From: Tetrahymena thermophila SB210
Taxonomy: Eukaryota > Ciliophora > Oligohymenophorea > Hymenostomatida > Tetrahymenidae
NCBI RefSeq assembly: GCF_000189635.1
Contig: NW_002476482.1
Location: forward strand, 70,049-134,048
DNA length: 64,000 nucleotides
Reading direction: 5' to 3'
The notes under the pieces are model-generated. The model searched no databases. It was given only the letters and a program-made list of their open reading frames with translations, and was not told the origin of the DNA. The translations under genes were made by a program, and so were the position numbers. Positions 10,065-24,099 of this stretch are shown here, piece after piece (the first letter of the stretch is position 1; the number at the start of each line of letters is the position of its first letter).

Positions 10065-12683
10065 ATGTCAAGGCGTAACTAAAAAAAGCCATAGGCTCCT
10101 ATAGGCAATGAAACAAATCTTGATTTTGTATTACAAAATCTAGAAGTTTACAAAAGCCAGATTGAGCATTATAAGACCTAGTAGTAATAGATCAAAGAGG
10201 AGGATCTCAAGCTTTTAAAGTTCAAAAATTAAGATTAGGATGGAAACTCTGGCAACGATGATGATGATGAAGAAAACAACTCAAATAAATAATAAGAATT
10301 ATTAAGGAGAGTCAATTAGATTAAGTAGCAAGTTTAATTGATAAAAAAAGTTGGTTCTAAGGTAGAGAAAGATTTGAATTTGAACGAAGATGAAAACAAA
10401 AAGAATGGACTTTCTGAATAGCAAGTGAAAGAAGAGTAATTAAGAACGATTACTGAAGAATAGGTTAAGTATTAAAATTTAGTATTTAACATGGACTACC
10501 AGTTAGATTTAAATGAGAGTGGTGGCCATAGAAGACACAGAAGAGAAACAGATTATGATACTGAAAAATGGTTTGAAATATCTCATGACCAAAAAAATTA
10601 TGTATCAATTTACGCCAACTAAAAGACATCATATTGTTGGTGGCTTAAAGATTATTTTAATAAAAACAATTATGATCATCTTAATGTAAGCATTAACAGA
10701 CTAGAAACTGAAGCCGAATTCTATGCCTTTGATGATTTTTCACAAACAATCAAACTTACTAATAATTCTTACTAGACTGTTAACATAGACGTTAATTTTG
10801 ATAATAATCTCTGTATACTCGCATTGCTTAGATTTTTATTATCACTAGAAAGATTCAATATTTTGAATATAAGATCTTCTTATACAAGAAATTAATATAA
10901 TTTTGAGAAAATTGGTGAGCTACTTGAAACTATCTTCGCAGTTGTCTTTTCTCATCGCCACTTACAAGGCATTCATTTACAAGTTCCTTGCGAAGCGTTC
11001 TAATATTTAGTTAACTCCTCATCATAAATTAGCGTTAAAGATAGCTAATTATAGGTATACTCTTTCTCTACAGACTTAAAATTAGTTGACACTAACAAAG
11101 TCCAAGATTATTTTAAGTTCTTATAAGAATTCCCTCGTTTGACTCATGTAAGCTAGTAGGCTATCCCAGTTAGTGCTACTAACGCTGTAGAGAACCTCAA
11201 TGTTTTACTTAAAAAGGTCAAGCATGCTAATCTTAATTTAGTTTCTATCCCTACCTAATTCAATTTTGATTTCTACTTTGTTAATTTATAACATTTGAAA
11301 TTAGAGTTTGGATTAGAACCAAATATTTTGACAAAACAAAAGCTTGAAAATCTACTTTTGAGTATAAAATAATCAAAAAATCTTAAATTTTTAAGATTAA
11401 ACTTTTACACCTACGTTGCTTAAGAAACCTCCAGAAAACAGATATTAAAACAAGCTACAACAATCAAAAATCTCAAAAACAATAAAAATCAAGAAGAAAC
11501 TCCTGAAACTAAAGATGAAACTCCAAGCGAAAGCACAAGTGGTATGAAATTTTTTGATCATCTTTCTGAATTAACCGAGCTTGAAGATTTCAGCGTTAAC
11601 TTGTAAGCTACCCAAGAAATTTATGATAGCTTGCACAAACTTTTGATTAGATCAACAAATTTAAAGAAGTTCAAATTAAGTTACAAATATGAAATGGAAA
11701 AGAGTAAAATGGATACATTCATAGATCTTAAGAATATTTATGAAACCTTAAACAATCTTAAAAGATGCTCTGTTAATATATCAAATCCTCATGGAAACAT
11801 TTCTTATGAACTGACAAATAAAGATTCTACTTTTTATAAATTTAAGCTGACCTTAAACTAAGAATTATAACACGCTAAGTATACTTTTAAGTAGAACGAA
11901 TTTTAATTTAATAACGTTAAAAGTGCAAAAATTGAATCTTCCTCATTAGAAAGCTTAGAAGATATTGATAGTCTTTGCAAATCTATTGCTTCTTGTAAAA
12001 ATTTACAAAATGTTAATATTATCGCCAGTTTGCTCTATCCCAACAATATTTAGAAAAATCCTTTCAATAAGCCCAATCTTCTATTTTTCAAGCAATTTGA
12101 ATAATTGAAAAATTTGGAAAATGTATCTATCAACTGTATTCTTGATCAGCATATACTTAATTCTATTTCAGAATTCTTAGAAAAGAATAAAAAAATAAAA
12201 GCATTCATTTTGAAAAGATATTATTTATTACAATATTATCTTGATTATACTAAATTATTTAAAACACTTCAATAGTTACCTGAATTAAATTAAGTTTACA
12301 TTAATTAGCAATTAGAAGAATTGACTGTGAGTGAAGTACATAAGTAAGTATGGGAAAACCACAAGCAAAAAGCTTTCTATGAACCATTATGTGAGTTTAT
12401 CAAAGAATCATCCTAAACCCTTTAGCTAATAGATTTTGACCAAAACACTGTAAGTGATGACTCTATTAAAAAGATTTTAGAATCTATATCTGAGTCTAAG
12501 TATCATCATTATTTGAGATTGAACCCTAGTTAATCTAGCAGTTTAATTAAATCTGAAAACGAAGAAATTTAAGAACTTCTCAAAGCTTGCGACGAAAAAG
12601 GTGTTTTAGTAAAAGCATACTATAAATTCCCTCTATGTTTACCAACTGGTACTTATTACGATTACAATTCAGATAGATGGTGA
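10065..12683 (+). CDS. LRR-like protein, copy 3 (872 aa)
   Basis: A single exon of 873 codons from ATG 10065 to TGA 12681-12683. It is homologous to copies 1 and 2 throughout but clearly more diverged, and it has a different 5' flank. Residues 1-120 are coiled-coil-like (Lys/Glu/Gln-rich) with an Asp/Glu/Asn-rich acidic stretch near 65-75. The two leucine-rich halves flank a polar linker at ~450-492 rich in Thr, Glu and Lys. Conserved blocks shared by all copies include FSHRHLQGI, GMKFFDHLSELTELEDF and EFIKESSQTLQLID. No signal peptide or membrane helix is present. Likely an intracellular protein-interaction scaffold; the function is unknown. Confidence 0.85.
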
Positions 12684-13892
12684 TTAATTAAATATTAGTT
12701 TAAATAAATATTAAATATTGAATATTTCTTTGCTTATTATTTGAATAATACATACAATAGTCATTTTTAGTGTTTTGAATATATTTTAGTTATTTAATTC
12801 ATTATTTTAAGTAAATAATTATTTTTCAATCATTTTTTAAAAAATCAAACAAATAAAACTCCTCTAAAAATATTAGTAATTTTTGGTGATTTGCATAAAA
12901 ACAAACTCATCCTGATAAATTTTATAATTTTTAAGCTTTTTACATGATTGGTTGACCAATATAAAGACCTCTAAATGAATTAAAAGAAATATTTATTTAT
13001 TATATTTCATTCTGTTAATAATAAAGTTAGTTTTAAGTAATTTAGATATTTAAAAATTTTAATATTTAAGACTAAAAATCCTTAATGAATTAAAATTAAA
13101 TAAAGAAAATAATTAAATCATATAAAATTCTGTAAAAAAAAAATCACTTATTTTTGAAAAAATATTAATATTAAATTTTAATAGCATTAAGTTTTCTATC
13201 TATTAATTTTATTTTTTTTTAATATCTAAAATATTATAATTGAATTATTAAATAATAAATAAATTACTGGAAATATTGTGCTTTATCATCAAAAATCCAA
13301 ATGAAATTAAATAAAAAATGTTTTAATTTTTTGAATTAAAAATTTTTATTAATATTATCCTGATCCCTAATGTGATGATTAGACAGGCTGAGGAAGTAAA
13401 GTAATAAAAGAAATTTTAATAAGATTGCAAATTTTGTTGAAAGAATAAAATAAATTAAATTTTCCTAAAAAATAAAATGAGTAATTATGAAGTCAACTAA
13501 AAAATTCATTTAAAAACAGAATATATCTAAAATAATACTTAGGTTTACTTTATCATTATGAATACTTTATTGATAATAAATAAAATAAAATTATTTTCAA
13601 TATTTTCTAGAATTTATTTAGGCTTTTTTTGTTTTGATAGATTAAACTCAAAATAAATATTATCTTTCTAATTTAACTATTTTCATTTTGAATTCATATT
13701 ATTCTATAAATTTCATAGTTTTATCAAAATTAGTTGCAAAATTTGTTGGAAATTATATAATTTTTAAAAATTAATCAAATTTTAGTTATATATTATCATT
13801 ACAATTAAAATCAGGTTGAAAATACTAAAAAATTTTTGGTAATTATAAATTTTTAATTTAAGATAGAAAAGCTAATAAACTCTTCAAAAGAA
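12684..13892. other. Intergenic between LRR and secreted-protein arrays
   Basis: A/T-rich, no gene seen. Bases from ~12870 to 13020 are the flank retained in the remnant at 8429. Bases from ~13340 to 13892 match the upstream flank of the second secreted-protein gene (about 16670-17185), including GATCCCTAATGTGA.GATTAGA and GGCTTTTTTTGTTTTGATAGATTAAACTC. This is a duplicated promoter region. Confidence 0.6.
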
Positions 13893-15963
13893 ATGAAATA
13901 AATACAATATTTTTGTATTTTTTTGGCATTGCTCACTCTTTGCAGTGCTTCGTCTTTTCTATTCTCTAATAACTCATAAGATCTTAGCTACTATCAATAA
14001 TTAAATGATTTATCTAAAAAACTTGTCGGTTAAAGATATAACTAGCAGAAAGAATTTAAATATTTCCCTCCTTAGTTCTTTGAAAAGTAGGGTTTATACT
14101 CATCAAATATACATGGTAATGCTATGGACTAAAACAATACATTTTTTTATCACCTTGTCAGAGAGTACGTTGGATGCCCTGATAGTAATATGTTTGTTAC
14201 AAATTTTGTTTTATCTGCTTTGTTAGACTGTGCAGAACTAGGAACTATTGAAATAGATTAAGACATGTTTGAAGAAAGCATTGACGCCATTTTAGAATTC
14301 AGAGATAAAAACTAGCAAGAAGGTATTCCATCTTATTCATTCTGGTTACAAAATAATAAGAATGGAACATGGTATTCATACCCATAGAACCTTCAGAAAG
14401 TAGCTTAAATGATCAAGATTATGCCTGATTGGATCAAAAATATTTTTATAAAAATGGGACTAAATTTTGTTGCTAGTGCAGATTAAATTGTTGATGCTTT
14501 TCATCTACCTCCTGATACAGATGACTCTTCAGTAAACATAGGTAAACATGGGAATAATAAATATTTTCAAAAATTAATTTAAACAAACAAAATTATCATC
14601 TAAGTATTTTTGAATGAGCTACTTTAACTTTTTAAAATTAGATTCTGTTTTATCTAAATGAATCCAAATACATAAAAGGAATAATATTAATTTTTTATTA
14701 CCTTATCTTATTCTTACACTTTTTACTAAAGCATTAGGAATAAGAATTTTGAACTCACCTTTTATAAGACAATCTATCAAAGACAAGTGGATTAAATCAA
14801 ACCATAATCTTTAAGGATACTATCAATTACTTAAAAAATATTCTTATAAGCCTTTTGATTCATCCAATTCATCTGTTAATACTCTTGATGTGAGAACCTA
14901 TTTTGCCTTTCATAACTACCTTCAAACTTTAAATAAGACATACAACTATTCTGTTTTCACAACTTGGATTAGATCTACTGATGACTAAATTCCTCAAATG
15001 ATTGAAATTCCAGGAAACACCAATAATTTTGATTGCTCAGTTATCAGCAATACCCTATTTGGATTGCATCATGTATTACTTAACTCAAACTAGACAGTTA
15101 TTAATGAAATATTTGATGAAGAACTTTAAGGTTTGTATTTAAATTCTACCAACGTCATTCTCTATGCCATAAATAGTTACATTTCTAAAACCCATCCAGA
15201 TATTGCGTTCCTTTACTATCCTTCAGTTTACGACTTTTATTGGTTTGTTGCTAGAAATGTGCACTTACTCAACTCAAACTATGATAAGATACCAAACTAG
15301 TTAATCAAAGGAGTTGCTGATGCTCTTAACAAATCTATGAAAAACTAAGGAACTATTTACCTTCTAAATAACACACTAGCAGATAAAAATGGAAATCTTT
15401 ACTGGTAGGAGTTCCTAGGTATTTATAACAATAAAACATATCATGAAGATGAGACATTTTCTACAGTAATGGCCCTAAATGCTTTGATCGATACATGGAC
15501 AATTTCAAAGATAGATGAAAATGGTAAATTAAAAAGAATATTTGATACATAAACACCTCAGAATGTAACAGACACTATCTAAAAAGGTATGTAAACTTTA
15601 TTAAAAAAGAACTCATTTTCAAAAAGCAACTAAAATGCTTTCTTTTCTGGAAGCTTCAAATCTTTAAATACCCTTTATTTTTATCCTATGAATGTTAATC
15701 ACTATCTAAATGGAACAGAATTTGATCCTCATACTGCTTAGATAGATATTTTACATTAAATATCTGGTGTTAGAGGAGTAATTAATTCAGATGAATACTA
15801 ATAAATGGTGAAACAAAAGTGGTTTAATGTAACTACTATTCAGTAATTTACTGGATATAGCTCCTAATACATATCATATCCATATTGGTCTTCTCCTGCT
15901 ATCACTTTTAGCATGGGTATGTCATTAATAAGTAAATATTAATCAATAGAAAATATATAATGA
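13893..15963 (+). CDS. Secreted DxDD/QW-motif protein, copy 1 (626 aa)
   Basis: Two exons, 13893-14541 and 14732-15963, with a 190-bp GT..AG intron. The exon lengths give 627 codons ending in TGA. The N-terminus (MKQIQYFCIFLALLTLCSAS) is a signal peptide and many NxS/T sites suggest glycosylation. Residues 150-160 (FWLQNNKNGTW) resemble the QW motif of terpenoid-cyclase toroids. Residues 208-213 (DTDDSS) match the DxDD(T/S) acid motif of class II terpene and squalene-hopene cyclases. The intron follows five codons later. A late block with ETFSTVMALNALIDTW also fits an alpha/alpha-toroid helix pattern. The fold is my inference; cyclase activity is not established, and a secreted toroid of another function is equally possible. 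No C-terminal membrane anchor is seen. Exons and upstream flank are nearly identical to copy 2. Confidence 0.85.
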
Positions 15964-17185
15964 AATGTCTGATAATTAAAAAAAAATTATTGAAACTGAA
16001 ATCTGTCTACATAGTTGATATACTCCATTTAGAAGGGTTAAATACAGTGAGATTAATCAAGAAATTAAAACAAATTATTTTTAAAAATTAAGAGTTAGTA
16101 AAAGTGTATGGTTTTTATCAGATTGTATTTTATATTTTATTAATTACTTTATTTTTATCATTTTATATTTGATAAAAAATATTTAATTTAAACCCTCAAA
16201 AATGTTTAAATATGATATTAATTTCCTTTAATCCAATAATAAAAAATTTTTAATAATAATAAGTAGATTTAATTAATGAGGATTAATAGTAACTATTTTA
16301 AATATTAAAAAATGAATTTATAAGCAATAATTATTTTTATTTTTTCAAATAGATATATTTTATTTTAATCATTTAATAATTTCATTTGGTAATAGAATTG
16401 TTTATTTTCATAAATAATATTAGCTAAATTAAAGCTTTATATAAATTATTGTATTACTCTGCTAAAATAAAAAAAGATTTTCTAATTTTATTTGCAGATG
16501 AAAATAAAAAATGAATTACAATTTGATTAATTTTTTCATTTAGGTATTTATAGTAACTTATTATTTTTTTAATTAACAATTTATGTATTAACGATTAAAA
16601 GGTTTTACCCAGTATTTATTTAAATTTTAAACATATCTTAATATTCTCAATTGTAAATTTTAATTTATGCTATTCGGATCCCTAATGTGAAGATTAGAGA
16701 TGCTGATGTAGTATAGTAATAAAAGAAATTTTAATAATGTTGCAAATTTTGTAGAAACAATACAATAAACATTCCTAAAGAATAAAAAGAGTAAGTATGA
16801 AGACAACTAAAAAATTCATAAAGTAATAGTATATATCTAAAATAATACTTAAGTTTACCTTATTGTTATAAATAGCTTATTGGTAATAAATAAAATAATA
16901 TTATTTTTGATATTTTCTTACATTTATTTAGGCTTTTTTTGTTTTGATAGATTAAACTCAAAAAAAATATTGTCTTTCCTAATTTAGCTATTTTCATTTT
17001 AAATTCATATTTTTCTATCTATTTCATAGTTTTATCAAAATTAATTGCAAAATTTGTTGAAAATTAATTTAATTTTAATTATCTATGGTAATTAAAATTA
17101 AAATCAGGCTTAAAATACTAAAAACTTTATGGTAATTATAAATTTTTAATTTAAGATAGAAAAGCTAATAAACTCTTCAAAAGAA
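15964..17185. other. Intergenic, duplicated 5' flank
   Basis: No gene seen. The first part is A/T-rich 3' flank with partial similarity to the DNA after copy 2 (19228-19650). From ~16670 to 17185 it nearly repeats the DNA upstream of copy 1, so copies 1 and 2 probably share regulation. Confidence 0.6.
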
Positions 17186-19227
17186 ATGAAATAAATACAA
17201 TATTTTTGTATTTTTTTGGCATTGCTCACTCTTTGCAGTGCTTCGTCTTTTCTATTCTCTAATAACTCATAAGATCTTAGCTACCATCAATAATTAAATG
17301 ATTTATCTAAAAAACTTGTCGGTTAAAGATATAACTAGCAGAAAGAATTCAAATATTTCCCTCCTTAGTTCTTTGAAAAGTAGGGTTTATACTCATCAAA
17401 TATACATGGTAATGCTATGGACTAAAACAATACATTTTTTTATCACCTTATTAGAGAATATGTTGGATGCCCTGATAGTAATATGTTTGTTACAAATTTT
17501 GTTTTATCTGCTTTGTTAGACTGTGCAGAACTAGGAACTATTGAAATAGATTAAGACATGTTTGAAGAAAGCATTGACGCCATTTTAGAATTCAGAGATA
17601 AAAACTAGCAAGAAGGTATTCCATCTTATTCATTCTGGTTACAAAATAATAAGAATGGAACATGGTATTCATACCCATAGAACCTTCAGAAAGTAGCTTA
17701 AATGATCAAGATTATGCCTGATTGGGTCAAAAATATATTTACAAAAATGGGACTAAATTTTGTTACTATTGCTGATTAAATTGTTGATGCTTTTCATCTA
17801 CCTCCTGATACAGATGATTCTTCAGTAAACATAGGTAACATGGGAATATTTTAAAAAAAATATTTTGAATAAGCTTCTTTAACTTTTTAAAATTAGATTC
17901 TGTTTAATCTTAATGAATCCAAATACATAAAAGGAACAATATTAATTTTTTATTACTTTATTTTATTCTTACACTTTTTACTATAGCATTAGGAATAAGA
18001 ATTTTGAACTCACCTTTTATAAGACAATCTATCAAAGACAAGTGGATTAAATCAAACCATAATCTTTAAGGATACTATCAATTACTTAAAAAATATTCTT
18101 ATAAGCCTTTTGATTCATCCAATTCATCTGTTAATACTCTCGATGTAAGAACCTATTTTGCCTTTCATAACTACCTTCAAACTTTAAATAAGACATACAA
18201 CTATTCTGTTTTCACAACTTGGATTAGATCTACTGATGACTAAATTCCTCAAATGATTGAAATTCCAGGAAACACCAATAACTTTGATTGCTCAGTTATC
18301 AGCAATAACCTATTTGGATTGCACAATGTATTACTTAACTCAAACTAGACAGTTATTAATGAAATCTTTGATGAAGAACTTTAAGGTTTGTATTTAAATT
18401 CTACCAACGTCATTCTCTATGCCATAAATAGTTACATTTCTAAAACCCATCCAGATATTGCGTTCCTTTACTATCCTTCAGTTTACGACTTTTATTGGTT
18501 TGTTGCTAGAAATGTGCACTTACTCAACTCAAATTATGATAAGATACCAAACTAATTAATCAAAGTAGTTGCTGATGCTCTTAACAAATCTATGAAAAAC
18601 TAAGGAACTATTTACCTTCTAAATAACACATTAGCAGATAAAGATGGAAATCTTTACTGGTAGGAGTTCCTAGGTATTTATAACAATAAGACCTATAATG
18701 AAGACGTAACTTTTTCTACAGTAATGGCTCTAAATGCTTTGATTGATACATGGACAATTTCAAAGACAGATGAAAATGGTAAAGTAAAAAGAATATTTGA
18801 TTCGTTAACACCTCAAAATGTAACAGACACTATCTAAAAAGGTATGTAAACTCTATTAAAAAAGAATTCATTTTCAAATAGCAACTAAAATGCTTTCTTT
18901 TCTGGAAGCTTCAAATCTTTAAATACCATATCTTTTTATCCTATGAATGTTAATCACTTTATAAATGGAACAGAATTTGATCCTCATACTGCTTAGATGG
19001 ATATTTTACATTAAATAGCTGGTGTTAGAGGAGTAATTAATTCAGACGAATACTAATAAATGTTGAAACAAAAATGGTTTAATCTAACTACTATTCAGTA
19101 TTTCACTGGATATAGCTCCTAATACATATCATATCCATATTGGTCTTCTCCTGCTATCACTTTTAGCATGGGTATGTCATTAATAAGTAAATATTAATCA
19201 ATAGAAAATATTTAATCAAATGTCTGA
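17186..19227 (+). CDS. Secreted DxDD/QW-motif protein, copy 2 (629 aa)
   Basis: Exons 17186-17834 and 17987-19227 with a 152-bp intron give 630 codons ending in TGA 19225-19227. The signal peptide, QW-like motif, DTDDSS motif and intron position are identical to copy 1. The 649-nt first exon differs from copy 1 by only a few substitutions. The intron differs in length and sequence, a pattern suggesting recent duplication or exon-biased gene conversion. The C-terminus is three residues longer. Expected to be secreted or vacuolar. Confidence 0.85.
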
Positions 19228-20696
19228 ATAAATATATTTTGAAAAATATATACCGTATTAATATATATTTAAATATAATTATACATAAAATTAAAATTAA
19301 ATTTTAAATAAATTACCCTTTATCCACTTATAAAATTTTTTATAGTAGTAAATAACCTTAATTAAAGAGTATTAATAGTATCTATTTTAAATGATAAAAA
19401 ATGAATTTTTAAATAAAAAAAGAAAATAATTATTTTTATTTTTTAAAAAGATAAATTTTATTTTCATTACTTAAATATCCAATTTGATAATAAATTTATT
19501 TATAATCTTAAATAATAGTAACTAAAATTAAAGCTGTATGTAAAACTAAAAATTGTATAATTTTGCTAATGCGAACAGATTTTTCTAAATTTATTTGTAG
19601 ATGAAACAAAAAAAATAATATTTTGATTTTTTTTCTTTTAAAGTTTTGACTGGTACTGAATTTTTTTTAAATTATCAATTTTTGTATTTGTTCTAAAATT
19701 CGAGAAAATTTATAATAAGATTCATTTTCACAAAAATATTCTTTTATATTAACAATCGCTGTTAAATTTCAAAATAAAGATGTAAACTTTTGAATATAAA
19801 TTTAAAGGATAATATATAGATGAACTTTCTACCTAATAACACTTTTTCATATTTGATTTATTTATAGAAATTCATTTTATAATTCTTTCAAACCATTAGA
19901 TCAGTTATTGAATTCGCATTAAATATTATTATCAATATTTTTTTAGCATTAAAGTAAAAGGTTAATACAAGCTTTATATTTAAAGTGATTTTTTGAATTA
20001 ATTAGTAATAAATATTAAAAAAATTGAATTAATTTTTATAACTTAAAATGTTTTTTTATCAAAGTATTATAAAAATGTCGAATAAATTATTTATCATTTA
20101 AAATATCTTTTTATTTTAATATAATTCATTAATTAATTGACCAAAATTTGGAAATTATTCTTAGAATTTATGTAGAAAAGAAAAACTGTAAGATTGAATA
20201 TTTATAATCAAATAAATACAATATTTTTTAAAAATTATTTTTAAATTTAAATTTTTAATTAAACTTATTTTATTTGAAGTTAAATGTTTAAATATGAATG
20301 ATACTCACCAAAATCATTATTTTCTAAAATATTATTTAATTAATGATTAACATTTGTTTATATTAAAAATTAACTTTTAGAATAATTTATCTTTTCTATA
20401 TTATTTTTGTAATCAATTTTAAACTTAATCCCTTGTAATTTATTCTCATATACAAACAATATAAATAATCTTTTCCATCAATCAACTTTAAAAACAATTA
20501 AATTTTAACAACTGTAACTAAATTTGATATCCAATTTGCAAAGGAAATATCCTTATCAGCAAGATCAGTCTCTGATAAGCAAATGATATAAAATTAAATC
20601 ATATTAATTAGATTTAATTAGAAACTTGTTCAAAAATACACATTCTACAATAATTAATTTTTAAAGTAATATCAACTGCTTAAACATTTGAAGAAT
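19228..20696. other. Intergenic A/T region
   Basis: No gene seen. The first ~400 bases weakly resemble the 3' flank of copy 1. The rest is unstructured A/T DNA until a short hairpin at 20552-20579, roughly 120 bases before the next start codon. Confidence 0.55.
20552..20579. promoter_or_regulatory. Hairpin CTTATCAG..CTGATAAG
   Basis: Perfect 8-bp arms (20552-20559 and 20572-20579) with a 12-base loop, about 118 bases upstream of ATG 20697. Each arm holds a TTATC/GATAA core, so it could be paired GATA-like binding sites as well as a hairpin. Supported by position and symmetry only. Confidence 0.3.
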
Positions 20697-22723
20697 ATGA
20701 GTAAAATACAATTTTTCTGCCTTTTTTTAACTTTTTTTGGAATATGCCTAACATCTTCTTAATTTAGAATCAATTCTAATGGGCTTAGCTATCAAGAGTA
20801 GCTTAAAGAAATAACTAGAAGACTTGAGGACCAGAGATATAATTAATAGAAAGATTTCAAATTCTTTCCTCCTTAATTTTATGAAATGAAGGGTCTATAC
20901 TCATCGAATATACACGGTAATGCTATGGATAAAAACAACACCTTTTTTTACCACCTTATTAGAGAGTATGTTGGATGCCCTGATAGTAATATGTTTGTCA
21001 CAAATTTCGTTTTGTCTGCTATGCTAGATTGTGCAGAACTAGGAACTATTGAAATAGACTAAGAAAAGTTTGAAGAAAGCATAGACGCAATTTTACAATT
21101 CAGAGATAAAAATTAGAAAGAAGGTATTCCATCTTATTCATTTTGGAAGCAGAACTATAAGAATGGAACATGGTATTCATACCCATAAAATCTTTAAAAA
21201 GTAGCTGAAATGATCAAAATAATGCCTGATTGGGCAAAGAAACTTTTAATTAAGTTAGGTTTACCTTTTGTAGCAGTGGCTGATAAAATTGCAGATGCCT
21301 TTCATTTACCACCCGATGCAGATGATTCTTCTGTAAATATTGGTAAATTAATTTTATTATTAATTTAAAATGTGTCATGTATTTTTCAATAACCTATTTA
21401 TTATTTATTTGTAAATACTTTCTCAAATAAATTAACAAAATTAATTTTATTTCTCAATAAAAAATCATATTAATTCTTAAATTATTTTTAGCTCTAGGAA
21501 TAAGAATTATGAACTCTCCTTTGATTAGATAATCTATCAAAGAAAAGTGGATTAAATCAAACCATAATCTTTAAGAATATTATCAATTACTTAAAAAATA
21601 CTCTTATAAGCCTTTTGATGTTTCAAATTCATCTGTTAATACCCTTGATGTGAGAACTTACTTTGCCTTTCATAATTACCTTCAAACTTTAAATAAAACA
21701 AGCAACTTTTCTGTTTTCACAACTTGGATTAGATCTACTGATGACTAAATTCCTTCAATGATTGAAATTCCAGGAAACACCAATAATTTTGATTGCTCAG
21801 TTATCAGCAATACCCTATTCGGATTGCACAATATATTGCTTAATTCAAACTAGACAGTTGTTAATGAAATATTTGATGAAGAACTTCAAGGTTTGTATTT
21901 AAATTCTACCAACGTGATTATCTATGCGATAGATAGCTATATCTCTAAGAGCCACCCTGATATTGCTTTCCTTTATTATCCTTCAGTCTATGATTTTTAC
22001 TGGTTTGTTGCTAGAAATGTGCACTTACTCAACTCAAACTATGATAAGATACCAAACTAGCTAATCAAAGATGTTGTTGATGCTCTTAACAAATCTATGA
22101 AAAACTAAGGAACTATTTACATTCTAAATAACACATTAGCAGATAAAAATGGAAATCTTTACTGGTAGGAGTTCCTAGGTATTTATAACAATAAAACATA
22201 TCATGAAGATGAGACATTTTCTACAGTAATGGCTCTAAATGCTTTGATTGATATTTGGACAATTTCAAAGACAGATGAAAATGGTAAAGTAAAAAGAATA
22301 TTCGATTCATAAACACCTCAAAATGTTACAACCACTATCTAAAAAGGAATGTAAACTCTATTAAAGAAAAATTCATTTTCTAAAAGTAACTAAAATGCTT
22401 TTTTTTCAGGAAGCTTTAAATCTTTAAACACTTTATCTATCTATCCTATGAATGTTAATCATTACCTGAATGGAACTGAATTTGATCCCCACACTGCAGA
22501 TTTTATTGCCTTACAATAAGTAAAAGGAGTAAAGGGTATTATAGATGAAAAAGAATACTAAGAAATGCTCAAATAAAAATGGTTTAATTTAAATGTTATT
22601 GAGGAATTTACGGGTTATAATTCATAAATTCTATCATATCCATATTGGTCATCTCCAGCAATTACTTATAGTATGGGTGCATCATTAATAAGCAAATACC
22701 AATCCTTATAAAGCAACGATTGA
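20697..22723 (+). CDS. Secreted DxDD/QW-motif protein, copy 3 (625 aa)
   Basis: Exons 20697-21342 and 21492-22723 with a 149-bp intron give 626 codons ending in TGA 22721-22723. The signal peptide (MSKIQFFCLFLTFFGICLTS) has a different sequence from copies 1 and 2 but the same nature. The QW-like motif reads FWKQNYKNGTW and the acid motif DADDSS. Other blocks are shared: GLYSSNIHGNAMD, HLLNSN after YWFVARNV, and PYWSSPAITYSMG near the end. The divergence between residues 1 and 60 and at the C-terminus indicates an older split. Same inferred secreted toroid-like protein. Confidence 0.85.
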
Positions 22724-24099
22724 TTATTACACTAAAAATGAATTACTAATTATTAATAAAGTAATTAGTATTTGTATCTATCTATATATTACAAAATAAA
22801 TAATTATATACTTTATATAAATATCTAAAATTTTTTTAGTGCATTTTATTTGGCATATAATGTTGTAATCCTTCATTAAATACTCATAAAAAATTTTTCG
22901 TTTGCTAGTAGATTTTTATTAAGTACTTTTAATTTTAGGTTTTGTTAAAAACTTCAATAGATCTAGACATGATTTTATAAAAGCAGGTAGATATTTTAAA
23001 TATTTTATTTAAATAAAGCATTTTTTATTTGTAAAATTTAGTTAAAATTTTAAATTAGAGAAAATTTAAATAAATGTAAATATTAAAAGGTTTTTATTAA
23101 ACTATAAATGAATTTTTGTTTTTGCTAATGTTTGTGAAAGTGTATAAAATTTTAGAATTGTATTTAATTATTTAGAAAATTTTTTTAAAGCTTGCATAAA
23201 CAAGATTAATTTAAAATCATATAAAATATATGAAGTATAGCCATTGATACCTACACAGATTACACAGATGTGAATATTTTAAATTTATAATTTGATATCT
23301 TAAATAAAAATATATATTAAAACTAAGGAATAAAGCTTAATGATAGTTAGTGTTTGATTTAATTATTTAGAAATGTGCAACTTTATTTGCTTAAAGAATT
23401 CAATATTTGATTAAATAATTAAATTAATACTTTTATTTAATAAAATAAATTTATTATTTAAGTTATCAATAAAGATTTTAAAATGAGTGAATTTTAAATT
23501 TTATCTTAGATTGAAATTAATAAAAGAATTTAATTTGATCTTATCAGATTTCTTTTATTTGATAATATAATTTCTTATCAGATTTTATTATGGTTTTACA
23601 TATTTTTCTTTGTGAAGGAAATTTTTTATTTTTGCTAGTAAAGTGCATAAATTATTTTTAAAATAAAATTTTCTTCTTAGAAATTCAAATATTAAATATA
23701 TTTATGAAATAATCTATCTATCTATTTTCTCATTAGCTCAGAACAAGATTTTAATAGCCATTAAGATATCTTTAGTGAGAATTTAAATAATACCATTTTT
23801 TTTATTTTAAAATAAAGGTATGAGTAATAAATAAGAGCTTGTTGTTTGTATATTATTTTAATTCGATTGTCTATAAATTTGATGCCAGAATTTATTATTA
23901 AATTACAAATTTTCTTTATTAAATTTTTTTCTTTTGCAAATAAATAAAAATAGAAGAACATTATAAATAAATAATTAATTACTGTATTCTTTTACTTCCA
24001 TAAAATTATGTTATGTTTGTTGCTTAAGAAGCAAGCAGATCGAATTTTTATAGATAATTAATAAATAAATAAATTAAAAAAATTAAGTAAGAACAAAAA
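22724..24099. other. Intergenic A/T region
   Basis: About 1.4 kb of A/T DNA in which I see no gene, RNA or clear repeat. Short open frames here (for example 23761-23961 on minus) have compositions expected from A/T-rich noncoding DNA. Confidence 0.6.

Noticed and set aside
14005-14226. 73-codon plus-strand frame and its twin at 17298-17519
   Set aside because: They are out-of-frame shadows inside exon 1 of secreted-protein copies 1 and 2.
23761-23961. 66-codon minus-strand frame in the 22.7-24.1 kb spacer
   Set aside because: Lys/Phe/Ile composition typical of A/T-rich noncoding DNA. No homologue in the window and no support for a start.
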